Assembly: GCF_001936475.1 (NCBI RefSeq) | Contig: NZ_MSPQ01000004.1 | Coordinates: 1-64,000 of the forward strand | Reading direction: 5' to 3' | Source: Algoriphagus marinus | GTDB lineage: Bacteria; Bacteroidota; Bacteroidia; Cytophagales; Cyclobacteriaceae | DNA: 64,000 nucleotides | Shown here: positions 17,501 through 26,303 of the stretch, piece by piece | How positions within the stretch are numbered: the first letter of the stretch is position 1 | How the letters are laid out: every line of letters starts with the position of its first letter | The notes under the pieces: model-generated | The model's database searches: none | Seen by the model: only the letters and a program-made list of their open reading frames with translations | Told to the model about the DNA's origin: nothing | Position numbers and translations under genes: made by a program

Positions 17501-18301
17501 TCACTGTTTCTTCGCCTCGTTCCAATACACATCCATTTCCGCTAGGGTCATTTCAGACAATGCTTTTCCGGAATTCTTAGCAGCTTTTTCCAAATATTGA
17601 AACCGCTTGATGAATTTTAGATTCGTTCGTTCCAAGGCTTCTTCGGGATTGATGTCGATGAATCGGGCATAGTTGATCAGCGAAAATAATAGATCTCCAA
17701 ATTCTCCAGAGGCTTTTTCACGATCGATTTCCGAACCGTCTGCGGCATTGAATTCTTCTTTGAATTCCTGCATTTCCTCTTCTACTTTTTCCCAAACCTG
17801 ATTTTTTTCTTCCCAATCAAAGCCTACTCCTCTAGCTTTTTCTTGAATTCGCATTGCTTTTATCAAAGCCGGAAGAGATCGCGGCACGCCTCCCAAAACG
17901 GATACATTCCCCTTTTCCTGAAGTTTGATTTTTTCCCAATTTTGTTTTACTGCTTCTTCGTCTTCTGCTGTTACATTTCCATAAATATGAGGATGTCTTC
18001 GGATCAGTTTTTCGCAAAGCGAGTCAATCATTGTCTTCATATCGAAATTGCCTTCTTCCGAACCTATTTTGGCATAGAAGACAATATGAAGTAAAATATC
18101 TCCAAGTTCTTTCTTGATTTCATCGGGATTTCCCTCCAAAATCGCATCCGAAAGTTCGAAAGTTTCTTCGATCGTTAAGTGTCGGAGGCTTTCGGTGGTT
18201 TGCTTTTTATCCCAAGGGCACTGAGCTCTTAGCTCATCCATAATTGTTAATAATCGATCAAAAGCTGCCAATTGCTCGGCTCGGGAACTCAAATTAGACA
18301 T
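17501..18301 (-). CDS. mazG: Nucleoside triphosphate pyrophosphohydrolase MazG
   Basis: The 266-aa protein has the tandem MazG layout. The first half contains CPWDKKQTTESLRHLTIEE and FELSDAI...KKELGDILLHIVF (EExxE/ExxD metal-binding helices). The second half repeats the pattern with ASGEFGDLLFSLINYARF. MazG hydrolyses NTPs, including damaged dNTPs, to NMP plus pyrophosphate, in the cytosol. Length and motifs are those of a full enzyme. Its stop codon abuts the heptamer array, so its 3' UTR consists of repeats. It is divergent from the small gene at 18374. Confidence 0.95.
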   Translation of the reverse strand: MSNLSSRAEQLAAFDRLLTIMDELRAQCPWDKKQTTESLRHLTIEETFELSDAILEGNPDEIKKELGDILLHIVFYAKIGSEEGNFDMKTMIDSLCEKLIRRHPHIYGNVTAEDEEAVKQNWEKIKLQEKGNVSVLGGVPRSLPALIKAMRIQEKARGVGFDWEEKNQVWEKVEEEMQEFKEEFNAADGSEIDREKASGEFGDLLFSLINYARFIDINPEEALERTNLKFIKRFQYLEKAAKNSGKALSEMTLAEMDVYWNEAKKQ

Positions 18302-18349
18302 GGGGCAGGAAACTATGCGAGAAGTGTGGACGTTTTCGAAGTAAAGCTT

Positions 18350-18357
18350 TAAATTTG
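18350..18357 (+). promoter_or_regulatory. Bacteroidota-type -7 box upstream of the 18374 gene
   Basis: TAAATTTG matches the Bacteroidota -7 consensus TAnnTTTG, 17-24 nt before the ATG at 18374. The expected TTG at -33 is only weakly present (TTTTCG region), so this is tentative. Confidence 0.4.
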
Positions 18358-18373
18358 CGCAATATTATTCGTT

Positions 18374-18604
18374 ATGGCAACAGTATTCTTAACCCTCGGC
18401 TTCGTAGCATTGTTCTTCATTTTGATGTCTGTAAGACTTCTTTTCCTTAAAAACGGGGAGTTTAAAGGCACTTGTGCTTCGCAAAATCCTTATTTGAATA
18501 AGGATGGTGGGACTTGTTCCTATTGTGGAAAAACAGTCGATTCAACTAGCGATTGTGGAAATCCGGACAATGAAGTGGACAGAGTTTTAGCTAAATTCAA
18601 ATAA
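18374..18604 (+). CDS. Small membrane protein with Cys-rich tail
   Basis: The 76-aa protein has one N-terminal membrane helix (VFLTLGFVALFFILMSVRLLFL) and a soluble tail with four cysteines (TCAS, TCSYCGK, DCGN), which could bind a metal or form disulfides. I know of no function; similar short proteins occur next to core genes in Cytophagales. The TAnnTTTG box upstream and the conserved Cys pattern support it being real. glmM follows 57 nt downstream on the same strand. Confidence 0.7.
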   Translation: MATVFLTLGFVALFFILMSVRLLFLKNGEFKGTCASQNPYLNKDGGTCSYCGKTVDSTSDCGNPDNEVDRVLAKFK

Positions 18605-18661
18605 AAATTTTCTCTGCCTTCGGTGCAGTATCTTTTTTTTTAACCAATTAATTTTCGCGTA

Positions 18662-20056
18662 GTGTCTCTAATTAAATCAATCTCCGGAATCAGGGGTACC
18701 ATAGGAGGTAAAGCCGGTGATGGACTTACTCCTATTGACATTGTCAAGTTTGCGGCTGCTTATGGCGCATGGGTCATCGAGAAAACAGGCAATCCAAAAG
18801 TGGTGATCGGCAGAGATGCCAGAATATCAGGCGAGATGGTTTCAAGTCTCGTATCAGCTACACTTCAAGGAATGGGTATTGATGTGGTAGATCTTGGCTT
18901 GAGCACAACTCCTACAGTAGAACTAGCTGTTCCATTGGAAAATGCCGGCGGAGGAATTATCCTGACCGCTAGCCACAATCCAATTCAGTGGAATGCTTTG
19001 AAGCTACTCAACTCAAAGGGAGAATTCATCTCTGATCTTGAAGGAAAGGATATTTTGGATAAAGCTGAAAAGGAAGATTTTTCCTTTGCTGAAGTTAAAA
19101 AGCTTGGGTCCTATACCGAAATCACTGATTACATGGATCGACACATACAGCATGTGTTGGATCTGGAATTGGTAGATGTGGAGGCAATCAAGGCTCGTAA
19201 TTTCAAAATCGTAGTCGACGCCGTAAATTCTACCGGTGGGATTGTTGTTCCAAAATTACTCCGCGCCTTGGGTGTGGAGGTGATTGAAGAAATGTATTGT
19301 ACCCCGAATGGACATTTTCCTCATAATCCAGAGCCTTTACCTGAAAACTTACGGGATATCTCCCTTAAGTTAGAAAAAGGCAGCTTCGATCTTGGGATCG
19401 TGGTGGATCCGGATGTAGATCGACTTGCTTTTATCAATGAAGACGGTTCTCCTTTTGGAGAAGAATATACCTTGGTGGCCGTTGCTGATTACGTGCTCTC
19501 GAAGACCAAAGGAAATACAGTTTCCAACTTGAGCTCAACTCGGGCACTTCGTGATGTGACTGAGAAAAGGGGCGGAGTCTACACGGCTTCCGCTGTAGGA
19601 GAAGTCAATGTGGTCAACCAAATGAAAGCTGTAGATGCAGTAATCGGTGGTGAAGGAAACGGTGGGATCATTTATCCGGCTTCACATTACGGCAGAGATG
19701 CTTTAGTGGGAATCGGTCTATTTTTGACTCATTTAGCCAATTTTGGAAAGACTATCTCCAGACTTCGGGCAAGCTATCCGAATTATTACATCTCAAAAAA
19801 TAAAATCGAATTGACACCGGAGATAGATGTCGACAAAGTTTTATTTGAGATCAAGGAGAAATATAAAAAGCATCAAATCAACGATATAGATGGGGTGAAA
19901 ATAGATTTTGAAAAGGAATGGGTTCACTTACGCAAGTCAAATACCGAACCTATCATCAGAATCTATTCGGAATCTGAATCAGAAGCGACCGCAGATCATC
20001 TTGCAAAGAAGATTATGCAGGATATCAAAGAGGTGGTGAGTTCCTCCCTGATTTGA
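18662..20056 (+). CDS. glmM: Phosphoglucosamine mutase
   Basis: The 464-aa protein belongs to the alpha-D-phosphohexomutase family. The catalytic phosphoserine loop is TASHNPIQWNALK (Ser104), the metal loop DPDVDRLAF, the sugar loop GEGNGGIIYP, and the phosphate-binding end loop RKSNTEPIIRIYSES. It interconverts glucosamine-6-phosphate and glucosamine-1-phosphate for UDP-GlcNAc and cell-wall synthesis. The family can also use mannose or glucose phosphates, so GlmM is the likeliest assignment rather than proven. The start is GTG (18662), chosen because the family begins with LIKSISGIRGTIGG. The leader is very short, with a TAATTTTC box just upstream. Confidence 0.88.
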   Translation: MSLIKSISGIRGTIGGKAGDGLTPIDIVKFAAAYGAWVIEKTGNPKVVIGRDARISGEMVSSLVSATLQGMGIDVVDLGLSTTPTVELAVPLENAGGGIILTASHNPIQWNALKLLNSKGEFISDLEGKDILDKAEKEDFSFAEVKKLGSYTEITDYMDRHIQHVLDLELVDVEAIKARNFKIVVDAVNSTGGIVVPKLLRALGVEVIEEMYCTPNGHFPHNPEPLPENLRDISLKLEKGSFDLGIVVDPDVDRLAFINEDGSPFGEEYTLVAVADYVLSKTKGNTVSNLSSTRALRDVTEKRGGVYTASAVGEVNVVNQMKAVDAVIGGEGNGGIIYPASHYGRDALVGIGLFLTHLANFGKTISRLRASYPNYYISKNKIELTPEIDVDKVLFEIKEKYKKHQINDIDGVKIDFEKEWVHLRKSNTEPIIRIYSESESEATADHLAKKIMQDIKEVVSSSLI

Positions 20057-20116
20057 TTATTAGAGCAAAAAAGTTTCCTTTGAAAGAAGGTAATTAGTAA
20101 AAATCCAGATTGAAGA

Positions 20117-21259
20117 ATGAAAGTATATTTAGATAATGCCGCCACCACAGCAATGGACGATCGAGTGATCGAATCAATGCTTCCTTTTATGAGAAATCAC
20201 TTTGGCAATCCCTCTTCGGTTCACACTCATGGAAGAGAAGTAAGAAATGCCATCGAGAAGTCCAGAAAGAAGGTAGCGGAATTACTGAATGCCACGCCAT
20301 CTGAGATTTTTTTCACTTCCGGAGGCACTGAGGCTGACAATACAGCAATCATCTGCGGAATAGAAAGTCATGGCCTTACCCATGCGATCACTTCTCCAAT
20401 CGAGCATCACGCAGTGCTACATACTTTGGAGGTTTGTGAGAAAAAGGGTCACATCAAGCTTAGCATGCTCAATGTCGATGAAAAAGGCGTAATAGATTTT
20501 CAGCAATTGGAAGAGTTGCTCAAAGCAAATCCAAAATCCCTGGTTTCGCTTATGCATGCCAATAATGAAATCGGGAATATCAATGACTTGGAGCGAATAG
20601 GATCCTTGGCAAAGGAATACGGTGCTTTTTTTCATTCAGATACCGTGCAGACGATGGGTCACTATGCCCATGATTTGAAAAATTTACCGGTTGATGCGGT
20701 AGTGGCTGGAGCGCATAAGTTTCATGGACCAAAGGGAGCAGGATTCTTATTTGTCCGAAAGGATAAAAAAATCCATCCATTTATTCATGGTGGTGCTCAG
20801 GAGCGAAATATGCGCGGTGGAACTGAAAATGTCATTGGTATCATTGGAGTGGCAAAAGCTTTGGAGATTGCCTACGAAGAAATGGCTGAGCACCAAGCTC
20901 AGATTGTAGCGGTAAAAAACCATTTTATTAAAAAACTAAGTCAAGAGATTCCAGGGGTCACTTTCAACGGACTATCCGGAGATGTTGAGAATAGTCTTTA
21001 TACTGTTTTGAATGTAAGTCTTCCACCTTCTGAGGCCAATCGAGGCATGCTCCTTTTCAATTTGGATTTGGCAGGAATTTCAGCTTCTGGGGGATCAGCT
21101 TGTAGCTCTGGAGCTACGGTCGGTTCGCATGTGCTTCGTGCACTTAACCATCAACCAGAACGAGATGCCGTGAGATTTTCTTTTAGCAGGTTTACCACGA
21201 TTGACGAAGTCGATTACACCATCACTCAACTCAAAGAACTCTACGCAGTAGAGGCATAA
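20117..21259 (+). CDS. Cysteine desulfurase (NifS/IscS family)
   Basis: The 380-aa PLP enzyme opens MKVYLDNAATTAMDD. It has the PLP-lysine segment AGAHKFHGPKGAGFLFV and the catalytic-Cys loop SASGGSACSSGATVGSHVL, with the Cys followed by SSG as in IscS-like enzymes. It removes sulfur from cysteine for Fe-S cluster, thiamine or tRNA thiolation pathways, in the cytosol. It follows glmM on the same strand with a 60-nt gap and is closed by a strong terminator, so the two may share a transcript. Confidence 0.93.
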   Translation: MKVYLDNAATTAMDDRVIESMLPFMRNHFGNPSSVHTHGREVRNAIEKSRKKVAELLNATPSEIFFTSGGTEADNTAIICGIESHGLTHAITSPIEHHAVLHTLEVCEKKGHIKLSMLNVDEKGVIDFQQLEELLKANPKSLVSLMHANNEIGNINDLERIGSLAKEYGAFFHSDTVQTMGHYAHDLKNLPVDAVVAGAHKFHGPKGAGFLFVRKDKKIHPFIHGGAQERNMRGGTENVIGIIGVAKALEIAYEEMAEHQAQIVAVKNHFIKKLSQEIPGVTFNGLSGDVENSLYTVLNVSLPPSEANRGMLLFNLDLAGISASGGSACSSGATVGSHVLRALNHQPERDAVRFSFSRFTTIDEVDYTITQLKELYAVEA

Positions 21260-21263
21260 AATC

Positions 21264-21291
21264 AAAAAGGAGCTAATTAGCTCCTTTTTTT
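21264..21291 (+). terminator. Rho-independent terminator after the cysteine desulfurase
   Basis: AAAAAGGAGCT, loop AATT, AGCTCCTTTTTT. The T-rich end on one strand and A-rich start on the other allow use from both sides, serving also the convergent gene ending at 21327. Confidence 0.9.
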
Positions 21292-21326
21292 ATATCTAGG
21301 CAAAGAAATTAAGTCCAGTAAACTCA

Positions 21327-22067
21327 TTATTTCCCTTTGTACCCAATCGCATATGGAGTCCAGATTTCATAGATCGGATCACCTTTGGAGCTTAATCCGC
21401 TGTGATGCCATTCTCCATCAATGACTTCGAAATCAAAGCCTAATTCAGCTCCTACGCGACTGTCATCACGGGAGAAAAAAGTAATCGTTTCTACATACTT
21501 TCCATCCTTGGCAGTATAAGTTCCCCCTCCAGTTCCTGAAAACTCTTTGGTTTCTGAATTGAAAGCAATCCACTGAAATCTTCCACCACTTAAGATCTTA
21601 ACTGTTCGGCGAGCACCAGGGACAGATCTGGAAATTTCTTCACCTCTTTTCCTTCCTGTGATTACCCAATTCCCAGTTAAGGCATCCTTCTGCTCAGGTA
21701 GTTTCTCCCAGATTTCCACCAACATGCCATTATCAGTATTACCTGAAATGACCATTTTTCCATTTACCAGATCCAACTTGAAGGATGTTGAAGTGCCGAT
21801 GAGTTGGGGATTTATAGTAAAAAAATCAAGCGTCTCGATGTATTGGTCAGAATCAAGCGAATAGGGACCTCCGCCAGCGCCAATGAAATGATTGTCTGAG
21901 ATCTGCTTTGCCCCAAAAGCAAAATAATCATCCTGATAAATCTTGATGTATTCAATTTCGGTTACTTCTTTCCCATTTTGATGGGTCATTTTCCAAGCTC
22001 CTTCCAGATCTTGAGCACCGACTAAGGTTGAGAAAAACAAAAAAGCCAATAACATTAAAGTCTTCAT
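21327..22067 (-). CDS. Secreted protein with two lipocalin-like (DUF4488-type) repeats
   Basis: The 246-aa protein has a signal peptide (MKTLMLLAFLFFSTLVGAQ) followed by two homologous halves. Each begins with a Gly/Trp motif (LEGAWKMTHQNG; LTGNWVITGRKRG) and contains F(A/Q)...GGGPYS or GTGGGTYTAKDGKYVETITFF. This layout fits the lipocalin-like DUF4488 families of Bacteroidota. The ligand is unknown. It is probably periplasmic or secreted, monocistronic, and convergent with the cysteine desulfurase gene. Confidence 0.75.
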   Translation of the reverse strand: MKTLMLLAFLFFSTLVGAQDLEGAWKMTHQNGKEVTEIEYIKIYQDDYFAFGAKQISDNHFIGAGGGPYSLDSDQYIETLDFFTINPQLIGTSTSFKLDLVNGKMVISGNTDNGMLVEIWEKLPEQKDALTGNWVITGRKRGEEISRSVPGARRTVKILSGGRFQWIAFNSETKEFSGTGGGTYTAKDGKYVETITFFSRDDSRVGAELGFDFEVIDGEWHHSGLSSKGDPIYEIWTPYAIGYKGK

Positions 22068-22176
22068 AGAATCATTATTTTAAGGATGGAATATTCAAGT
22101 TGAATAACAATCTTGATATTTACAACTCAAATTTCATTGAGTAGGCAGGTGTGGGACAAAAGGTAAAATCAACTAG

Positions 22177-22506
22177 ATGCGTCAATTCAATTTAGGAAAG
22201 TCAAAGGAAGGTGTTTTGAATTTGGTCCCCGAGCATACGATCAAAAAAGTAAGTCTGGGAAATCAATCTATCGGGTTACTTCGAATTGGAGAGACTTTTT
22301 TTGCCTTTCAATCTCAATGTCCACATAGAGGAGCTTCCTTGATTCAAGGTAGTCTCAATGCAGCTGGAGAATTGATCTGTCCGCTTCATCAATACCGTTT
22401 TGAACTCAAAAGTGGGCAGGTGAAAGCCGGTTCTTGCCCGGATTTAGAAGTTTTTCCATGTGAACTCTCAGAAAGTGGATTACAAATCACCTTGCCTTCT
22501 AAGTAA
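22177..22506 (+). CDS. Rieske-type [2Fe-2S] ferredoxin
   Basis: The 109-aa protein is a single Rieske domain with both cluster-binding motifs, CPHRGASL (Cys-X-His) and CPLHQYRF (Cys-X-X-His). This is the layout of ferredoxin subunits of aromatic dioxygenases or nitrite-reductase small subunits. There is no signal peptide, so it is cytosolic. It lies 70 nt upstream of a sterol-desaturase-family hydroxylase on the same strand, so it may supply electrons to that di-iron enzyme; this is inference from the pairing. Confidence 0.88.
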   Translation: MRQFNLGKSKEGVLNLVPEHTIKKVSLGNQSIGLLRIGETFFAFQSQCPHRGASLIQGSLNAAGELICPLHQYRFELKSGQVKAGSCPDLEVFPCELSESGLQITLPSK

Positions 22507-22576
22507 AATATGCATGAAAAATATTTTCAGAATCTGTTGATTCGATAGTAATTTTAAGGAATAAGAAACTGAGAGT

Positions 22577-23368
22577 ATGAATTGGGAAGAGTTTGGAGAC
22601 CGCTGGATATTTATTGCCACACAAACCACCACACGTTATTTTGTGATTGCTGGGGTTGTGTTTTTTATCTTTTATATCTTACTCCAAAAGACAATGGCAG
22701 CACGAAGAAATCAAACCCCTTTCCCGGGCTGGAAGCATTATCGACGGGATATTGGCTTTTCCTTGATCACAATTGTGATTTTTGCCACGATGGCTACTTT
22801 GGTTTTTATAGTCTTTAGTGATTATTCTAATCTTTATTGGCCTTGGGATAAGTATGGGGAAGTCTATTATTACTTGACTTTTCCTGCAATGTTATTGATT
22901 CATGACGCGTATTTCTACGCGACACACCGATTGATGCATCACCCAAAATTGTTTCGTTACGTCCATCGTGTGCATCATTTATCGACTAACCCTTCCCCAT
23001 GGACTGCTTATGCTTTTCACCCTTTGGAAGCAATTCTTGAAGCCGGGATAATTCCGGTGATCGCTTTTACCCTACCGGTAAATCCTCCTGCTTTAGGATT
23101 ATTCCTGCTATTCCAATTTTTCTTCAATGTCTATGGACACCTGGGTTTTGAGCTTTTTCCTGCCAAATTCCATAAAACCTGGATTGGGAGATGGGTGAGC
23201 ACCGGCACGGCTCATAATCAACATCACCAGCATTTTCATGGTAACTACGGACTTTATACCTTGATTTGGGATCGGCTCTTTGGGACGCTTCGCAAAGATT
23301 ATGATCAGAAATATGAGCAAGTGACTGCTGGAAAACCCATGCAAAGCTCCCAAAAAGTGAAAGTTTAG
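22577..23368 (+). CDS. Sterol desaturase/fatty acid hydroxylase family membrane enzyme
   Basis: The 263-aa protein has four hydrophobic segments and the di-iron histidine boxes of the family: HDAYFYATHRLMHH, HRVHH and HNQHHQHFHGNYG. These integral membrane di-iron enzymes hydroxylate or desaturate lipids using O2 and an electron donor. Substrate cannot be read from sequence; fatty acid, carotenoid or sphingolipid is possible. The upstream Rieske protein is a plausible redox partner. Confidence 0.88.
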   Translation: MNWEEFGDRWIFIATQTTTRYFVIAGVVFFIFYILLQKTMAARRNQTPFPGWKHYRRDIGFSLITIVIFATMATLVFIVFSDYSNLYWPWDKYGEVYYYLTFPAMLLIHDAYFYATHRLMHHPKLFRYVHRVHHLSTNPSPWTAYAFHPLEAILEAGIIPVIAFTLPVNPPALGLFLLFQFFFNVYGHLGFELFPAKFHKTWIGRWVSTGTAHNQHHQHFHGNYGLYTLIWDRLFGTLRKDYDQKYEQVTAGKPMQSSQKVKV

Positions 23369-23638
23369 GGTTGAATTTTTGTGATGACGCTTTTGATGAC
23401 GCTTTCCTAAAAATAGGTTGATTTAACAGCCTAAAAGTCCGATTGAAGTTCAGTTGTAGCAAACTTCCATCTTCCGTCTTCGGTCATCCCTCTTCCAGCT
23501 CAAAAACTCAATGAAACTTCCCCTTTCTGCATCATTTCGGATAATCAAAAATATTTTAAATGTATATCAGCAATTACACCGGGATACAATTTAGTTTCGG
23601 CCAACTGATGAAATGCACTATTCTCTTCCTCTATAAAA
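23369..23638. other. Intergenic stretch with a degenerate GAAGACGG-type repeat
   Basis: No gene is seen. A direct repeat TGATGACGCTTT occurs near 23381. The motif CTTCCATCTTCCGTCTTCGGTC at 23464-23485 is the reverse complement of the short heptamer type GACGGAAGACC. A related copy in the opposite sense (GACCGAAGACGGGAGAC) lies at 26192, so the PQQ dehydrogenase gene is flanked by both. Confidence 0.5.
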
Positions 23639-23826
23639 ATCCGAAGGATAGTAACAATTCATAACCCTCGGCAAAGCCGGGGGACTAGTCAAACGAGCGA
23701 AAAATATAGCCCTGAAAGGGTGAAACTGTTTGAAGTCTCGCCCTTTCAGGGCTCTAGAATAGGTTTTTTTCTTATACCCTGCACTTCTACAGGGTGATGA
23801 ATTGTTAGGCTCCTTCGGAGCTTTTC
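23639..23826. repeat. REP-like composite inverted repeat
   Basis: The outer arms CCGAAGGATAGTAACAATTC (23640) and, reverse-complemented, CCGAAGGAGCCTAACAATTC (ending about 23819) pair across about 180 bp. Inside lie AGCCCTGAAAGGGTG (23708) and CGCCCTTTCAGGGCT (23739), which also pair, plus the smaller hairpins ACCCTCGGCAAAGCCGGGGG and ACCCTGCACTTCTACAGGGTG. Repeats of this look recur between genes in Bacteroidota genomes. There is no ORF. It precedes the PQQ dehydrogenase gene. Confidence 0.7.
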
Positions 23827-23996
23827 TGAAAGAAATCAAATTTCAGATCAATAAAAATTCACACCAAATAATTTTTCGCTTAGTTGTCTTTGCTGGTGTG
23901 AAAACGGATCTACATAATATTTTATTCCATATACAGGTTGATTCTGAGACGCTCATAATTTAGATTGGCTTTTATTAGAAAGCTGAACTCTAGTCC

Positions 23997-26114
23997 ATGA
24001 AAAATCTCCTTCTGCTTACAATCGGAATCACTTTAGTATTGGCCGGCTGCCAAGAAAAATCAGTTGAGCATGATTATACCGATTGGCCTTCTTATGGAGG
24101 TCCTGATGATGGTTCCCGCTACTCTTCGCTAGTTCAGATTACCAAAGAAAATGTCGCTCAACTCGAAGTGGCGTGGACTTACAATACAGGGGACGCTACA
24201 GAGCGATCGCAGATTCAGTGTCAGCCTATCGTAGTTGGCGGCTTGCTTTATGGAAGCACCCCCAAGTTGAATGTCTTTGCACTGGACGCTGCGAGTGGAA
24301 AGGAAGTTTGGCGATTTGATCCATTTGAGGTTTTGGGTGGAGAAAACAGCTGGGCTGGGACAAATCGTGGCGTAAGCTACTGGGAAGAAGGAGAAGATAA
24401 GCGGATTCTCTTTGGAGCGGGAAATTGGTTGATGGCCGTGGATGCACTGACTGGTGAACCTATTCCAGGCTTTGGAGATGGAGGAAAAGTGGATCTGCGA
24501 AAGGATTTGGATACGGATCGGCAAGATTTTTTGATCGTGGCCAATGCGCCAGGGGTGGTTTACAAAGATTTATTGATTATCGGAATGCGACTTTCTGAAG
24601 GATTGGATGCAGCTCCAGGACATATCCGTGCCTATAATATCAAGACTGGAAAAAGGGAGTGGATTTTTCATACCATTCCACAGGAAGGGGAATTTGGCTA
24701 TGATACTTGGGACCCTAAAACGATCAAGCAGATCGGAGGAGCAAATAACTGGGCAGGTATGACGCTTGACCAGCAGCGGGGAATTGTATATGTGCCTACC
24801 GGGTCAGCCACCTATGATTTTTGGGGTGGGTATAGGACTGGGGATAATCTTTATGCAAACTCATTAATTGCAATTAATGCAGAAACTGGTGAGCGAATCT
24901 GGCATTTTCAGGCAGTGCATCATGATGTATGGGATCGGGATTTTCCGGCAAATCCAAACCTAATCCGAATCCAAAAAGACGGGAAATGGATCGACGCAGT
25001 TGCTCAAATTTCCAAGCAAGGAATGACCTATGTGTTTGATCGGGTCACAGGCGAACCGGTATGGCCGATTGTGGAAACACTTGTGACGCAGTCAACATTA
25101 CCAGGTGAGATTACTTCTCCAACTCAGCCAATACCTGCATTGCCTGAGCCATTTATGAAAATGACTTTTCAGGAAAGCGATATTCTCAATCTCAAACCGG
25201 AATGGCAAGCAGATATCCGCTCCCAATTGGAGAACACATTAATGGGAGATACTTGGCTTCCACCTAACGCCGATCATCCGATTGTACTTTTTCCTGGAAT
25301 GGATGGAGGAGGAGAGTGGGGTGGAGCTTCTTTTGATCCGACTACTCAGACTATGTATGTCAATGCCAATCAGATTCCATGGATCATCGAGATGACAGCC
25401 AATGCGAGTTTTGAAAATGTCGGTCAGGCAGTTTACACCAATTATTGCGGGAATTGTCATGGCTTGGAGTTGAAGGGAAATCCTCCTGCAATTCCAAGCT
25501 TGATCGGACTTAAGGAAAAATACAGCCCGGATTCTTTGGATCTTTTGCTTCGTAAAGGAAGAGGAGCCATGCCTGCTTTTGATCATATTTCGAAGGAGAA
25601 TCGGGCCGTATTGGTGGATTACTTGATGGGAAAAGCGGAAATCAAATCGGATAAAAAAGAGCTGAAAAGTGAGAATAGCTTACTTTATCCACGCTACTAC
25701 ATGAACGGCTACAAAAAGCTGGTGACAAAGGAGGGGCTTTACGGTTCCAATCCACCTTGGGGATTGCTTACTGCTATTGATATGAAGTCTGGGAAGAAAA
25801 AGTGGCAAGTGACTCTAGGGGAAATCGATTCGCTTAGCGCGCAGGGATTTGCTCCGACAGGAACGGAAAATTATGGTGGCCCAGTTGTCACAGCAGGAGG
25901 AATCCTATTTATCGCAGCGACCAAAGACGAGAAAATCCGCGCTTTCGATAAGGAAACCGGGGAATTGCTTTGGGAAGCCAAACTTCCAGCCTCAGGTCAT
26001 GCTACTCCAGCGGTCTATGAGAAGAATGGCAAGCAGTATCTCGTCATTGCTTGCGGAGGAGGCAAAGGCACCAAAAGTGGAGATGCTTATGTAGCTTTTG
26101 CGCTGCCGGATTGA
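23997..26114 (+). CDS. PQQ-dependent quinohaemoprotein dehydrogenase, lipoprotein
   Basis: The 705-aa protein has a lipoprotein signal (MKNLLLLTIGITLVLAGCQ). The start of an eight-bladed PQQ propeller (DWPSYGGPDDGSRYSSL) and repeated Ala-x-Asp/Asn-x-x-T-G blade motifs (ALDAASGKEVWRF, YNIKTGKREWIF, AINAETGERIWHF) follow. A cytochrome c insert with YCGNCHG sits near residues 483-489, and then the last blades (GGPVVTAGGILFIAA...AFDKETGELLW). It would oxidise a sugar or alcohol in the periplasm and pass electrons through haem to the respiratory chain. The internal rather than terminal cytochrome domain is typical of the Bacteroidota glucose-dehydrogenase-like group. The substrate is unproven. Confidence 0.9.
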   Translation: MKNLLLLTIGITLVLAGCQEKSVEHDYTDWPSYGGPDDGSRYSSLVQITKENVAQLEVAWTYNTGDATERSQIQCQPIVVGGLLYGSTPKLNVFALDAASGKEVWRFDPFEVLGGENSWAGTNRGVSYWEEGEDKRILFGAGNWLMAVDALTGEPIPGFGDGGKVDLRKDLDTDRQDFLIVANAPGVVYKDLLIIGMRLSEGLDAAPGHIRAYNIKTGKREWIFHTIPQEGEFGYDTWDPKTIKQIGGANNWAGMTLDQQRGIVYVPTGSATYDFWGGYRTGDNLYANSLIAINAETGERIWHFQAVHHDVWDRDFPANPNLIRIQKDGKWIDAVAQISKQGMTYVFDRVTGEPVWPIVETLVTQSTLPGEITSPTQPIPALPEPFMKMTFQESDILNLKPEWQADIRSQLENTLMGDTWLPPNADHPIVLFPGMDGGGEWGGASFDPTTQTMYVNANQIPWIIEMTANASFENVGQAVYTNYCGNCHGLELKGNPPAIPSLIGLKEKYSPDSLDLLLRKGRGAMPAFDHISKENRAVLVDYLMGKAEIKSDKKELKSENSLLYPRYYMNGYKKLVTKEGLYGSNPPWGLLTAIDMKSGKKKWQVTLGEIDSLSAQGFAPTGTENYGGPVVTAGGILFIAATKDEKIRAFDKETGELLWEAKLPASGHATPAVYEKNGKQYLVIACGGGKGTKSGDAYVAFALPD

Positions 26115-26303
26115 GTGGAGGCTAAGAAAGAAATTTCACTAAGTAGGATCATTAGCAATAATGCCAGTGGCTTTATTTTTTTCTTTTTAAGACCGAAGAC
26201 GGGAGACAGAAGAAGTGCTAAAGCAGACTTTACCTTAATTTTTTAATGGCTTAATCTACTAACTGACAGAATAGTGGATATTCACATTAATGGATATTTT
26301 AGG
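26115..26303. other. Intergenic, short GAAGACGG-type repeat
   Basis: It contains GACCGAAGACGGGAGAC at 26192-26208 and no gene or clear terminator. It separates the convergent PQQ dehydrogenase and TIR genes. Confidence 0.4.

Noticed and set aside
17268..17600. Open frames on both strands across the heptamer array
   Set aside because: Low-complexity translations of the 7- and 36-bp repeats (such as QLPTAPDGYRGC), with no start context; they are products of the repeat, not genes.
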